Positions 32,760-45,686 are shown, counted from the stretch's first letter. The stretch: 64,000 nt of DNA from Acheta domesticus (GCA_031308135.1 JAHLJT010000631.1:1061501-1125500), one strand, 5' to 3'. Translations and numbers: made by a program. The notes: generated by a model not told the origin, from the letters alone.

Positions 32760-33440
32760 CGCCCAACTGTGCCACAGCGGCGGAGGCAGAGACGAAGGGC
32801 GGCGAGGGCCGTAGCAGGGTGTCCGCGTGTGTGTCTGTGTGGGGGGACTGATGAGGTGGTTTTGGTTGCGGCTAGGGAGTGGCAGAGCTGCAATGAGCCG
32901 GGTTGGTTGGGGGAATTGAGGGAGCAGTTCCTCTCGGGGAGACGTGGATGATGGGGGTGGAGAGACGAGGGAACGGTGTGGGCCGGCTGACGAGGGCTTG
33001 CGAGGGTGAGTTGGTGGGTGGTGCGAGTCTCGTAGAAGGGTACGATGGCGAGAGGTGAGGGGAGGGTGGTGGGTGTTGAAGCGTGTGGTAGGGATCTGCA
33101 GGAGAGGGGGAGGACGCAGGGCGTTGGGGGAAGCGTATCGGTCGTGGGTGGTTGGCGTGGGACACGAGACAGGTACGAATGGAGTGTGGGATGTGGGAGA
33201 GCGGTGGGAGGTGGGATGGTGGAGCGTGGGGGGGGACCTGCAGGAGAGAGTGGTGGACGCGGGGTGGTGGGGGAAGCGAAGAGCGGCGTGAATGGCGTGG
33301 GTGGTTGGTCTCGTGGTGTGGGCCTCGTGGGAGGGGCTGGGAGGGGGTGAGAGGGGTGGAGTGGTGGGAAGTGCGGGGTTGGCGGGGAAGGTGCGTGCGG
33401 GGAGAGCCAGGGGGAGTAGCGTGGGCGGAGGCGGTCTCCA
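32760..33440. repeat. G-rich degenerate repeat region
   Basis: The plus strand is G-rich with GTGGGTGG, GGGGGAAGCG and GGAGAG motifs. A segment starting CTGCAGGAGAG at about 33098 recurs at about 33239, a period near 140 bp. No coding evidence. Confidence 0.7.
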
Positions 33441-35050
33441 GCGCTGCATGATGGCGGAGACTGCTCCTACCGCTCCCAAAGGGCTCGCTCCAACGAGTTG
33501 GAAACTTCGTCTATTTATCTGCTCTTCTTGGATATCTTGGCGCATCTTTTTCTGTCACTTCTTTTTTCTCTCTCTCTCTCTTGTTCCTAGGTTTTTGGTT
33601 CTTTTGTCTACACTCGTATGATTCTGACTCATACACGAAAAAGCTTTTTTAAGTAATCATTTTATCGTGCTTTCATATTCCAGTTCAACATTTCTTCTAA
33701 CATTATTCTCTTTTCTTGATCGCTACTATTCCGTTTTACACCTCCCGTTTCATAACCTTTATATTTCCTTTTATCTTTCAATCAATATTCATAAACTTTC
33801 TTGTTACTTTTCGGATTTTTCTTTTTGCCGTAGCATAAGTGTTTCTCACTCTTTCGCCCGTAAAATGTTCATTATTCATCTTACTTTCTTAAACGTTTTT
33901 TGTTTACCTTCTGCATCCATTGCTTTTAATGTGAATATCTATTTCTCTTTCGCATATCTGCATTGCTGTTATTAATATCATTCAAATTTTCTGTTTACCT
34001 TTTAAATTTTGAAATTTCGTGCGCTCTCCACTCATGCCCTCTCCATTTTACTCATGCGCTCTCCATTAATCATATTTTTCGTTTATTTTTTTGGGCCTTT
34101 TCTTCATGGTCTTCATTTTACTTCTCCGTCATTCAATACTCCTGAAGCCTCTCTTTAACTGATTTCACCAGAAATTCGCTTAAGACTGCAGTTTTTAGTA
34201 CTTGTGGCAAACTACGGAAACTCGTGTTTGTCCCTTGATTGTTTTTCATTGTCTCTGTTGGGATTTTCGTAAGTTTCTTTTAAGGAGGAGATGAAACATA
34301 GTAACTCATTGCCGTCTTCTCTCGACATTTTCTCATTACTCTGAAGTTTGAATCTCCTTTCTTCGGCTTCTGTTGGGCATTAAGCGCTGAAGGTTTTTGT
34401 TCTCCCTTAAATTCAAGTCTCGCTGTTCTGCCCCTCCGCCTTGCGGTCTCTCAGCTTTAACTTCCTCTCTCGTGGTTACCGGGTATAGAATTTACGACTC
34501 CCTTTTTCTCATCTCTGGTTCTCGTATTTTGTCTGTGTCCGTTTCCGTTATCCTTCTTTGCTTCGTCTTCATTCTCTCATTCGCTCCATAATTCCCGTTC
34601 GGAATGGCCGAAAATTAAATCCTCCCCCTGCCATTTCGTACTTAAATGCAGTTCCTTGAATTTGACTTTTTGTACTCTTAGTTACCTGTTCAAATTCTTT
34701 GTTTCGTCTGCGACCATTGTTCCCTAGCTCCCTCTCTCGGGCAGTAGACGAATCTTGTGTTGTAGACCCTTCCGCAGTGGCAGAGTCCGCGCCATCTCGC
34801 ACCGTTTCCATCCGGGCAATAAGGCTTCCTCCTCTGCTTCCCTTTCCGCAGTGTCCTTCTCGCTCTCGGTCTCTTGTCCCTGTGCCTTTCCCGCATATCC
34901 GCACGCGCGGATCTGTGGGCGGCTCATCGCCGCCCCGTCCAAACCCCCGCACACGTCCACACCCACGCACACGCTGCCATCTCGGCGCCCACAGCCTCGC
35001 GCAGCCAAGCACTGCCTCTCCTATTCACTTCCCTTCCGGCCACTCTGGGT
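33441..35050. other. Pyrimidine-rich intronic DNA, nothing recognised
   Basis: T- and C-rich sequence on the plus strand with many short frames but no motif or exon support. Confidence 0.5.
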
Positions 35051-35054
35051 CTCT

Positions 35055-35400
35055 GCGTCCTCCCCGTCCTCCCCGTTCTCCACGCCATCTCAGTCCTCCC
35101 CGTTCTCCCCATCCTCCCCGTTCTTCCCGTCCTTCCCGTCCTCGCCGTTCTCCCCGTCCTCCCCGTCCTCCCCGTTCTCCACGCCATCTCAGTCCTCCCC
35201 GTTCTCCCCATCCTCCCCGTTCTCCCCGTTCTCCCCGTCCTCGCCGTTCTCCCCGTCCTCCCCGTCCTCCCCGTCCTCCCCGTCCTGCCCGTTCTCCCCG
35301 TCCTCCCCGTCCTCCCCGTTCTTCCCGTTCTCCCCGTCCTTCCCGTCCTCCCCGTCCTCCCCGTCCTCCCCGTTTTTCCCATTCTCCCCGTCCCCTTTCT
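35055..35400. repeat. 9-bp C-rich minisatellite (about 38 copies)
   Basis: The unit is CCCGTCCTC or CCCGTTCTC, with a longer internal duplication containing CACGCCATCTCAGTCCTC at about 35079 and 35181 (period about 102 bp). Frames read Val-Leu-Pro or Gly-Arg-Thr and are artefacts. Confidence 0.95.
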
Positions 35401-36903
35401 TCCTCTCCCGTCCTTTCTTCCGCTCACTATTGCGCCCTCGCTCCGCCCTCTCTCAGCCCTCACCCTACCCTCTCTGCGCCCCGCTGCGCCCACGAGGAAC
35501 GTGGCCATTCAGCAGGAGAGGGCCGTGAAATCCGGCCTCGCGGCCGCTGATCCAATAATAAGCGCTTTATTGGCTCCCTGGCGGCGGCGGCGGGGGTGGC
35601 GTCCTCGCTTCCAGAGCATTCCACCTGGCTCGGGATGCTCGCGACCGCTCTGTGGAGGCGGGCGACTGATCGAGCGGGGGCGGAGGGCGATAACGCTCCT
35701 GGGCGAGGATTGCGGGCGGCGGAGGCGGGGGCCCTGGGGGTGTTGACAAGGAGCCAAGGGATACCGCTAGTGATGCACTAACACACGTCTAAGTTAGTGA
35801 ATGATCTGTTCTGCAAGATAGTCATGGAAAGACGTACTGGCTTGTGCGAATGAGCTAGGTAATCGAACAGAATGCAGAGGAACTGAGTTCATTATAAATT
35901 AATTTCTCTCGTTTAAGGACATGTTTAATAGGAATTTGTAATTTTTTTTTCATTTTTGTTTTAGGGTTAGAGTAATTGATTATCTGAATGATAATTATCT
36001 ACAATTGTATACAATTTGCAAATTTCCATCAATAAAATGTCGCACTTAAAAGTGATAGAGCCAACAGCGCAATTAAGACTTGAGTGAAATAGTGGTAATG
36101 AAGGAGAGTTCGAACAGCAGGGCACCAAGGCTTTGTGAGAGGAAGAGGATACAATGTTGTCCGAATGAAAACGGAAAGGGAAATTGAAAATTTGGTAACA
36201 GAAATAGAGGTCAGATATTGGGCGGCAATAGTAAAGAATTAGATAAAAATTTGAGGAAAAGGTCTGAGGAAATAATTCGAGGAATTATTTTATTTTAAAT
36301 AATTTGAGGAAATAATTTGGTGATGAAACAATAAGAGCATAGGGGGATTTTTAAGCAAACATCAAATCTGAGAGGTGTAATGATAATTCTTAAATTTAGA
36401 GTTCCATTTTAACTATTGCAAGTTATGGACTGCGAAGTACTGAAAGAAAATTAATATATATCAATTTGATACGTGTATGTAATAATTTAAACATATACCC
36501 ATTTCATAAAAATGACACTAGTGTCTTTGCATGCAGAAGTACCTTAACACTCCCCTCGAAGTGCCTGTGAGCACTCAAAACCTCTTCATGCACTCGTGTC
36601 CTCGCTTTACTTTGCAGGAAAAATCATAGCGAGCGAGCCTCGGGGCCTAGGGGCACGTGGCGGAGCGGAGTGAGCGGGCAGCGCTATAGAAACGCTCATA
36701 ATAGGAGGGGGCGGGGGCGTTGGGGACGGTGCGGGGAGTCTGTGCCTGCGCGATTACCGCCCTTGAGCGCGTCAATGGCACGGCAGGGCCGGGGGCGGCG
36801 GAAGGGGGGCGGGGCGGAGGACAGTGGCTCCGAAGGAAATAGCAACGGGGAGAACTATACCGTCAATACACTACAATAGTGGACCCTGCAATGCTTCGTA
36901 CTA
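35401..36903. other. Intronic DNA, nothing recognised
   Basis: GC-rich to about 35750, then AT-rich, with another G-rich patch at 36650-36830. No supported gene. Confidence 0.5.
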
Positions 36904-37134
36904 TTGTACTTCGGTTTTTATAACGTGACGCGTCAGGGACGGTCTTCACGATGTCAGGGCATTTCGCGTCGTTCTCGGTCGTGCCACTAGATGTGGCATA
37001 GTCGCGATCGTATGAAGCAGTGAGATGTGTCCTTTGATATCTAGCGTCACGACCGAGAGACGAGAAATGCCATGCGATATTCCATCGTGAAGACAAGGCC
37101 TGACGCGCCACATTATAATAACCAAAGTATACAA
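36904..37134. mobile_element. Foldback MITE, family F, about 230 bp
   Basis: The two halves are inverted repeats of roughly 85 bp: left TGACGCGTCAGG, GTCTTCACGATG, TTCTCGGTCGTG and right their reverse complements with scattered differences. Little unique sequence lies between. A partial relative is at 52088-52225. No coding capacity; superfamily not determined. Confidence 0.85.
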
Positions 37135-38419
37135 TTCACGCGCTACTCGTCACGTGATTGTTAATCACGTTTTACGCTACGCTCTGGAAACATTTTAACA
37201 GATTTCTATTCTTTTATATTATTATTTTAATAGATGTATATTAATTTAATAGAAGACTTTCTCATGAGTATGGGTTCGTTCTTTGTCCTTGTTTGGACAT
37301 GGCGGTCAAATATCCTATTGTTATAACTTTCTCCCTCAAGTATGGGCAAGCCTTCGTTATGACCTATCTTGGAGAAATTTAATTTAGTTGTCCGAGATGT
37401 TGTCCGGAATTATTACTTGAACGTTATTTCATAATCGCAGGGGCGGAATATGCAGCAAAGACGCGCTTAATACTTGACGATGTGGCGGGTTGCGTAGAGC
37501 TTCTGTTTAGGGGCGCTTCAGCATAAACGCATAAAACGATCATTAACGCTCGTCTATGTGCGACAGACATTTCCATTATACTATATCTGTATTATTTGCT
37601 CAATAAGTTGACGATGTTTTATCGTAGTCGGATGAACGGTACTGCAGCGCATAAATTACGAACAAAAAACAAAAGAGCTTTGATTTTATATATTAGACAT
37701 ATGTGCGCCAGGAAAATCTCTCCGCAGTGGCACCAGTGGCTAGCGAGAGTGCTAGGAAGAGGAATTATTTGAATACAACGCACTGGAGATTGTAAAAAAT
37801 GAAAATTTAAATTGCCTACTCACCATAATGGTAACAGATGCTAGAAATGTACTTGTTTCCGTGATCTGGTTGTTACCAAAGTAAATGTAGTTTTTAATAC
37901 GAACACGTGATTCGGATCGATGCGGACAGACATTCTCGGCGCTCGTTGGAATAAAGTACACAGTAATTACACCGTATTCAGTAATTATACCAGAAACCGT
38001 AAGTATAGCGTATAATAATGTATTTAATAACTGTACCGTCAAGAACGTTTCATATTAAATAATTTAACGTCGTAGAATTAAGCGAGTGATTTATCACCAA
38101 CGTAGTGAACGTAAAGACTACGTAAAAGACTTACGTGAAGAGTGTACGTAAAGACAACGTAGCAAAGTGTTTATTGACTCCGGCAGCGGAAGCGTACGCT
38201 TTCTGTGACTTTCAATTTCAATTCATTTATTTATTTATTTTTCAATGTAATTCACCACAAAGCAACCTTACTATCGTCATCGCAAATTAAAAGAAGTGAG
38301 TGTAGTTGGTCTTGCATAAGGCGCCGTCACAGTTGGTGCAACAGACTACCATTCAGATCCAAGAGCATTGGATGTGATTGCGTAGACTTCCGCGACCGGA
38401 GTTTGTATTATCCAGGCTA
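37135..38419. other. Intronic DNA, nothing recognised
   Basis: AT-rich. Around 38095-38165 there is a cluster of ACGTAAAGAC and ACGTAAAAGAC words. No gene supported. Confidence 0.5.
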
Positions 38420-38478
38420 TCGTGGTGGCTGACAACGTTGAGGCCACAAAATGTTGGTCGAAACGTCAGCCACCACGA
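38420..38478. other. Hairpin with 14-bp perfect arms
   Basis: TCGTGGTGGCTGAC at 38420-38433 pairs perfectly with GTCAGCCACCACGA at 38465-38478 around a 31-nt loop containing GGTCGAAACG. It may be part of a retroelement end, but I cannot place it in a family. Confidence 0.7.
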
Positions 38479-38689
38479 CAGAGGTGCGGCTTGTCCCGGA
38501 TAGCCCACATAATATAATGCTATCTAGGTTGTTAAAGTGAAATTTTGTAAAATCTAAATAAGAGAAGTGTGAAAAAATGAAATTATAGGTTTGAACAAAT
38601 TTAATTTTTTGGATAAAGGTAAGGGCATTCGTCATTTGAGGCACTGTACCTGAGGGAGTCGGCAATAAGAGAGAGGTAAGCTGTTAGGG

Positions 38690-39412
38690 CGCCGCGGGGG
38701 GGCGGCTCGGGGGGGGCGGCGCGGGGGTGGGCGGCGCGGTGGGTGGTGCGGGGGGGCGGCGCGAGGGGCGGCGCGGGGGGGGCGGCGCGGAGGGTGGCGC
38801 GGGGGGCGGGGGCGGCGCGGGGGGCGGGGGCGGCGCGGGGGAGCGACGCGGGGGCGGCGCGGGGGCGGCGCGGGGGGCGGCGCGGGGGCGGCTCGGGGCC
38901 GGCGCGGGGGCGGCGCGGGGGCGGCGCGGGGTGCGGCGCGGGGGGGCGGCGCGGAAGTCGGCGCGGGGGGGGGCGGGGGCAGCGCGGGGGAGCGGCACGG
39001 GGGCGGGCGGGGGCGGCGCGGGGGCGGCGCGGGGGCGGCGCGGGGGCGGCGCGGGGGAGCGTCGCGGGGGCGGGGCGGGGGCGGCGCGGGGCGGCGCGGG
39101 GGCGGCGCGGGGGCGGCGCGGGGGGCGAGGCGGGGGCGGCGCGGGGGCGGCGCGGGGGCGGCGCGGGGCGGCGCGGGGCGGCGCGGGGGAGCGGCGCGGG
39201 GGCGGGGCGGGGGCGGCGCGGGGGCGGCGCGGGGTGCGGCGCGGGGGGGCGGCGCGGGAGGGGCGGCGCGGGGGGGCGGCGCGGGGGCGGCGCGGGGGCG
39301 GCGCGGGGGCGGCGCGGGGGTGGCGCGGAGGGGCGGCGCGGGGGGCGGCGCGGGGGGGGCGGCGCGGGGGGGGCGGCGCAGGGGGCGGCGCGGGGGCGGC
39401 GCGGGGGCGGTG
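38690..39412. repeat. 11-bp G-rich minisatellite, about 720 bp
   Basis: Units of CGGCGCGGGGG with length variants (GGGG to GGGGGGG) cover about 720 bp. Extreme strand asymmetry on the plus strand. All long frames here (Arg/Gly/Ala on plus, Pro/Ala/Arg on minus) are artefacts. Confidence 0.97.
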
Positions 39413-40236
39413 GAATCAATGGGGTTGTGCCAACCGCTGCGTCCGCGCCGCGTGTGTGCGCTCGCGGGGGCGGAAGAGACGCTAAATGAGATCTGCGGGC
39501 GACGCGCGTCAGTGTGTCGAACGCGTGTCATTCCCATCATAATCCATCACGGCGCCAAAAAAACAGCGGGCGCAATCAACAAGACAACTGCATATTGGCT
39601 ACAGCATTTATATTCCATTAGTGCCCGATGTCCGGGAGATGATTTTATGAGTGCAGCCAGAGCGGGTGGAAGGCTCAATCGGGGGCGGCCAGCGTGCGAA
39701 TGCGTCATTTCAAAATTCGCTTGTGATGCGGCTGCTGGACAGGATCCACGCCATACAGCTTCTGGCAGATAACCCAGGTTTCATCAAAAGACTTCCTGGA
39801 AATTATGATCGTATGTTTAAACTGATCGGTTCTTGTATTACTTTCTTCTATTCACCGATTTCTGAAACGTCACATGTTCAACTATTGGTACATTAAACTA
39901 ATAATATAGTACTGGACATTTCTTTTCTACCTAGCAAATACTGATATAATATTGATATAATATTTCCAAATATTTCAATTATTCATGTCTGATTTAGGTA
40001 CCCTTTTTAGGTAAATGAGCTTTAGATAAAGAATCAAAACGTAGAGAAAAAAGTAATGCATGGTTTTGAAGGTTAAAACACGTTTATAAAGACCGTCGTG
40101 AAACTGTTTGGCAGAAGACAACATCAACATAAAATCGTAATAGATACAAAATGTAGTACTCATAGGTGAAAGAAACATTTATTCGAATCTTAAACTTATA
40201 AGAAAAAAAAACAAACTTGTAATTCTGTTAAAATTT
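39413..40236. other. Intronic DNA, nothing recognised
   Basis: Mixed composition; no supported feature. Confidence 0.5.
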
Positions 40237-40303
40237 CCCGCAGCATTACATGACTTTCTCTATACTACGTATATTATTGCATATATAAGTACGAGAAAGT
40301 AAA
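40237..40303 (+). repeat. Terminal hairpin fragment of the dispersed repeat at 15640-17530
   Basis: CGCAGCATTACATGACTTTC followed by TCTATACTACGTATAT matches 17467-17502. The fragment ends with GAGAAAGTAAAA, matching the end of the longer copy. Only about 67 bp are present. Confidence 0.8.
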
Positions 40304-41904
40304 AAGCCGCAATCACAAATGCAGACAAATATTATATAGGTTATTTAATGGAGATGAAATAGTTTGTTAAAAAGTAATATAAAGAATTTTTTGCAAATGA
40401 TGAGAAAATAGAATATTGACGACGTGAACACGTAATAAAACCCGGTTATGGCGATGAATGATGGTAGTGGTGAAATATATGATTTTATGAAGATGTAATA
40501 CTAAAAAATAATAATTGAGTTGTGTCGTTGAATTAAAAATGTTGAAATCAAAAATATTTGTAAATAGTGTGGAGTGGAGAAAATAAGTTATTGTAACTAG
40601 GAATAATACGGAGGGTAGAAGATTCATTCATAATTATTTTTATAGGATAGCTATTGTGAATTGTTTCAAATGATACTAACATCCCTTTTTGTTGTTAATA
40701 CGTTTTGTTTAAAAATATATTTTATTCTAATAAATAGTAAAACTAACCACTTATTTCATAGAGTTATTTATAGACTCATCACGATAATTTGAAATACAGA
40801 TTTTTATTCTTCTTTTTCCTTATTGTTAAAATTTCAAATATTTTATATTACGAAAAAGGTAAGCAATACACCGTAACAACATTCCAAAGTTTCCCAAAAA
40901 AATAACGGGCAAGCCGAAATATTAAATTAAGACAAAAATTAAACGTAAAAAAGAGACGTTCCTGTTTTGATTATAGTAATAGGTTTCTTTTTCCTTTGTT
41001 TTTCTTCATGTATCTTGATTTTTTTCGTCAATTTTTATATTATTATTGCCATTATTATTATTATATTATTATTATATTATTATAATGTTGGCATGTTATT
41101 ACATTACGTTATTTATGTAATTAACTGCCTCCGGGTTGAACCCAAATACCTTTTAAATAAATTTATTTTATTTATATAACGAAAATATGGTCCTTGTGAG
41201 AAAAATAATGCGACAGGGCGAGGAGCCGGTTAGGATGGAAATTCTCGGAAGAGAAAGCTTTGAAAGCAAATAAAACGTGTTTGTTGTTCGTCGCTCGTGT
41301 GCAAGTGTTCACCTTTACGCCGAGCCCTCAGTGTGAATTTGTGCTGGAGGCGGCGGCGGCGGCGACGGCAGCGTTCGTGTGTCGGGCGCCGGGGGCGGGG
41401 CGCAGGGAGGCGGGCGTTTCTCGCGTTTGCGCTGTGAGGTCGTGAATTAAATTGGCGGACTGTGGCCGCGGGCGCTGCAGGCGGGGCGAGAACGCACAGT
41501 GGGCCGCAAGGCGCTGAGGGCGCGCCGGGCGCAAATAAGCACACAAGCTCAACCCCTGCGATGACGTCACACCAAAGGAAGGACTGTTTGAAATGACTTT
41601 TATTAAAGTGTCCCTAATATAAATGAAAGAAACATCAATAAGAAAATTGTCTGTACTATCACTAGTATATATTATTAATTGAATTTGGCCGACGATTTTT
41701 GGTCGACAGACAAAATGTTTTTATTCATTTCTTCAGGACAATAAAAATACACGAGTTTACAGAGCTATATTTCAGGGTATTATTTTTCCCCATCTTCAGG
41801 CTAGAAATGCTCAAATGAAGGAGATATAATTCAAAAACGTTGAAAAGAATATGAATAAGTAGTTACAAAGGAAGATATTAATCAAACAAAAACATTATTT
41901 TTGT
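40304..41904. other. AT-rich intronic DNA with (ATT)n patch; GC-rich block 41230-41560
   Basis: An ATT-rich microsatellite lies at 41038-41090. A CpG-rich block at 41340-41540 contains a short GGCGGCGGC run. No exon or promoter can be supported. Confidence 0.5.
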
Positions 41905-42165
41905 GGCGTGGCGATCTCGGACGGAAGGATCGCGGGTTCGAGTCCCGCTTCGGGCATGGGTGTGTTTGTGTGGTCGTCCTTTCACCCCTCATTATCATCA
42001 TCATTTAATCTTACGCACCCCCAGGGCTAACAACACTGGGGATTGGATCCAGCTCATCCCTTAATAAAAATTGCTTGCACCTGCTACCGAGGTAATTAAA
42101 TGGAGCCCCGCCCCGGGAAGAGCAGGGTGCATGCACGCGTGGTCCAAGGTGGCCTATTGGCTGGC
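41905..42165 (+). mobile_element. tRNA-derived SINE, family B
   Basis: The segment contains GCGATCTCGGACGG then a B-box match, GGGTTCGAGTCCCGC, followed by TTCGGGCATGGGTGTG, a head-to-body pattern common in insect SINEs. The A-box half is missing, so the copy is 5'-truncated. The body has ATCATCATC and CAGGGCTAACAACACTGGGG. The right edge is approximate. Confidence 0.7.
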
Positions 42166-43863
42166 AAGAAAACAACATTTAATGAAGGAAGAGATGTGCA
42201 TAACTGCATATCTCTTATGCATACTGTACAATACCTTCCTAGCAGTTATTTTATGGTATTTTTTCTTTTGCGTGTGTCGTAAACTTGTTTTTTTTCTCAT
42301 TTGGGTAAATATTAAAAGATTTCATTATCAGTTTTTGACTTGTGGCTTATGATAGTTTCACTCTCTTATAGGACCTGTAGAAAAGTACATATGCACAATG
42401 CGGAAAATCGAAAATCCCAAAATGAAAGTTTCAAGTCATTCCGAATCTTCAAAATAATGAAATGAGCGAGGTTTACAGGTTCGGGAACAATACAGTTGTT
42501 ATGATTTGTGAAGTTTCTGAAATGTAATTGGGTTCAATAATTACCTAGAATTGTACTTGTATGTTGTATTCGATATTTGTAGGATATCTCACTATCCAGC
42601 TGAACTTACAAATGCAGCCCATCACTTACAATCACTAAAAAGTGTTTGGGTTGGGACATTTGTGACAGACAATTAATGGAAACGGCATTTACTTGCATAC
42701 AATCACTAATCTTTGCATTTCAAGACGGTCAATATTCGAACTCAATGCACTCTTGCTATAACTGTCTTCACTTCACCAACTATAATATCATGGTTTAAGT
42801 ATATCCTTTTATTGTATTCTAATTGTATTGCACTTAGCCTTGAAAATTACCTAATAAACAAATGATGGTATATAAGTGTTCATTTTTAATTAACGATATC
42901 ATTAACATTTACTTTTTATACTATAAAACTAGTGAATAATAACAAGCGATAACACATCTGATGCCCAATACCTTTCATTTAAAGCAAAAATCACGAAATT
43001 TGGTTTAATAGACAACTCAAATTCCTTTCTAAACGAATCTCCTTCGCGTTTTTAGAGGGATATTGTAGCGAGAAGTGCTCATATAATGGTAGGAATATTA
43101 AAATAACTGATGAAACAGTTATGTACATTACATTATTTTCTACGGTCCTACACATTCTTATACCATAGCGCATTTTTTACTTTTGACCAACATTCTTAAA
43201 CACGCAGAAATGCTATGGTAAGTTATTCGGGGATAAGTAGTATTACTTTTTAATTCCGTTAATTAAATGTTAAGTACGAATACATTTGTATTCCACTTCG
43301 TTGTAGTACACTAAGACTTCTTATATGTTGTTTTAAAATAAGACTTATCATTGAAATTCTTACTTTTCCCGAGACATTGAGTTAATAAGGAATCAAATGA
43401 GTTATTCGCAGACGTATAAAGACCACTGTTTTTTCAATTCAACTCCATTATCTGAATTATTCAAGAAATTACATTTAAAAAGTCTAACACTGAATTGCTC
43501 GGGTGAAAAAATCCGATTTAGGGGCATTTCTGTGTTCTTTAAGATTGAATGTTGTAAACATTTTTGTGATATTATAGATATTTCCGATGCAAAACTTAGA
43601 AATGACGTATCTCTATCAATATTTACACGTTTGGAGACAAATCTTTAATATAAATTAAAAAAAAACAACAACAGTGAATGAATTTAGAGATTGCATATCT
43701 GTGCAGTACGTTCCAATCAGTTATTTTGTCGCAGAATTTCTTTTGAGTTTGTCGTAAACTTGTAGTTTTTTAAAAATTTGGGTAAATATTGAAAAGCTTT
43801 CTCTATTAGCTTTCCACTTGTAGCTTTTGGTAGTTTCACTTGCTTTTAGGAACGTGGGTTTTT
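42166..43863. repeat. Diverged direct repeat pair (42268-42375 and 43745-43862)
   Basis: Both copies share TGTCGTAAACTTG, then TTTGGGTAAATATT and, further on, TAGTTTCACT. They are about 110 bp each, in direct orientation, separated by about 1.37 kb of AT-rich DNA in which I recognise nothing. Either an old duplication or two members of a dispersed family. Confidence 0.7.
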
Positions 43864-45401
43864 CGCCTAGAGTTAGACTTTTATCCTTCTTTCCAGTCTT
43901 TGTGAAAGTAGTTCATAACATTTGGTGCCAATAAACGACTCCTCACTGCTTATTAGCCACTGGCATATTGCCTCTGCTCTCTGAATCGTTCAGCACAGTC
44001 CGCTACACACCAGTGTACTGTGATTATTTATACCATTGCACGGCGTTGAGTAATGTATCCTAAGAGTTATGCTTCTCGAAATGGTCCAGAGAGGTGCGTG
44101 AAATGGCAAGAAGCCAAGCCACGAGACCTTCCAATACCTTCCAATTTGACGAGAGCAGTTCCCCTGCACTTAAAAGCCCAATTCCTCGTTTTCTACGCCC
44201 AATCCCCTTTCCTCAGCTTTGCGGCTGCCGCAACGAAATCGCATGTGGCAAAGTTAGAAATCTTAAAACGTACTTGGATATGCATTATCTTAAGAGGATG
44301 ACTGGCCACAGCCACTCTGCCAATTGCATTATATTCCCAGAAGTTTCGTATTATGAAGAGCAAGCCCTCAAAAACGTTCCGTTTCCGCGTTGGGCAGGCT
44401 CCGCTTTAGGCTGTATAAAACGCCATTTAACTTCACGGGTCAGTGAAATTTTCCGATTAAGGCAGATTTCCGGCTTGTTCAGGACCCCGTTTGCACAGAT
44501 GTTACTGTACACAGAGAATATTTATGAGAGAGAAATCTGTAGTCGCAAAATTCGCCGTTGTTACGAGTTACAGTGAAATAATAGTAATTAATTATACAAT
44601 ACGCTACTCATAAAAGAGATAGAACGGGGATTTTCGAGTTTAAAGAAGAGCTGAGATCGTACTCTTTTTAACGTTAAAAAATTAAGGGAAGTAAGCTGAA
44701 TAATGGGTACACGAGTGTAAACAATAACAATTTTCTGAGCATTCGGTTACAATAGCCCAGATCAACTTGTATCATTGCAGATCAGTTCAACAATAAGATC
44801 GTAGAAAAAACAATGTTTGCAGCCAGAACAATATTTGTACCCTGTCTACGTTCCTAACGACAGCGCAGATTAGCACTTTCCCAAAACCTAATCACAACCA
44901 GGCACTATAACGTAGGTAGTAGATATTTTACTTCTGTCAAGAGCTCTACCACTTCCTCAATCAGTTTGCCGTCTCCCTTATTTGGATTTCTAACTCCTCC
45001 TGGCGCTTACAGCAGTGACGTGGCATGACTCGCATGTTTGGGGATGCTCAACAATAAGACACAAAATGTCACTATCAACTACTTTATCTAACAGGAGACC
45101 GTGACGCAAGGCAGATACACTGGAACTATTTCCATGATCTCGATTGCTTACAACGGTGTAGGTGCGTCCTACAACATCCTCACAGCAGTCAGGACTGCCG
45201 ACGTCTTGAAAGCAAATTATACAACGGCTCAGCTTTACTCCTTACACGCGAATGGCAACGAGACCACTTGTGAATTTATATATTACAGACTAAAATAATA
45301 TGTATTCTATTTAAGGAATAATTCAATTTCTTGGATATTAATTAAGAAATAGTAGACGGGCATTACTTCTACAGTGTGTGCCCATGACCAAGCGGGGACT
45401 C
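43864..45401. other. Intronic DNA, nothing recognised
   Basis: A 160-codon frame at 44094-44576 lacks an ATG start and any motif I know. No supported gene. Confidence 0.5.
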
Positions 45402-45451
45402 CCATGTGTGTGTGTGTGTGTGTGTGAGAAAGAGAGAGAGAGAGAAAGAGA

Positions 45452-45485
<34 letters not shown>

Positions 45486-45491
45486 AAGAGA

Positions 45492-45525
<34 letters not shown>

Positions 45526-45686
45526 AAGAGAGAGAGAAAGAGAGAGAAAGAGAGAGGGGGAGAGAGGGGGAGAGAGAGAGGGAGAGAGAGGGAGAGAGAG
45601 AGGGAGAGAGAGGGAGAGAGAGGGAGAGAGGGAGAGAGAGGGAGAGAGAGGGAGAGAGAGGGAGAGAGAGAGGGAGAGAGAGAGAA
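45402..45686. repeat. (GT)n followed by (GA)n microsatellite
   Basis: About 22 bp of GT then some 260 bp of GA-rich repeat with GAGAAA units in the left half and GAGGGA units in the right half. Purine-only on the plus strand, so triplex-forming DNA is possible. Confidence 0.97.

Noticed and set aside
31873..33545. Very long polyproline, Ala-Thr, His-Arg and polyglycine frames on both strands
   Set aside because: They are translations of the CCG/CCACCG array in different frames. A repeat without stop codons gives open frames everywhere.
34699..35746. Pro/Ser/Val-Leu-rich frames near 300 codons
   Set aside because: Produced by the 9-bp minisatellite at 35055-35400; no conserved sequence outside it.
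38420..38478. Hammerhead ribozyme suggested by CTGA and GAAAC around a hairpin
   Set aside because: The conserved CTGATGA is not met, and the arms that pair here are not the ones that should pair in a hammerhead.
38601..39540. Pro/Ala/Arg-rich and Arg/Gly-rich frames of 250-300 codons
   Set aside because: They come from the 11-bp G-rich minisatellite; composition explains them fully.
41930..41960. A tRNA gene at the GGGTTCGAGTCCCGC motif
   Set aside because: Only the T-arm half is present; it is the head of a truncated SINE.
44094..44576. A 160-codon frame as a nested gene
   Set aside because: It lacks an ATG at its start, shows no motif, and codon use is unlike the TMEM117 exons.
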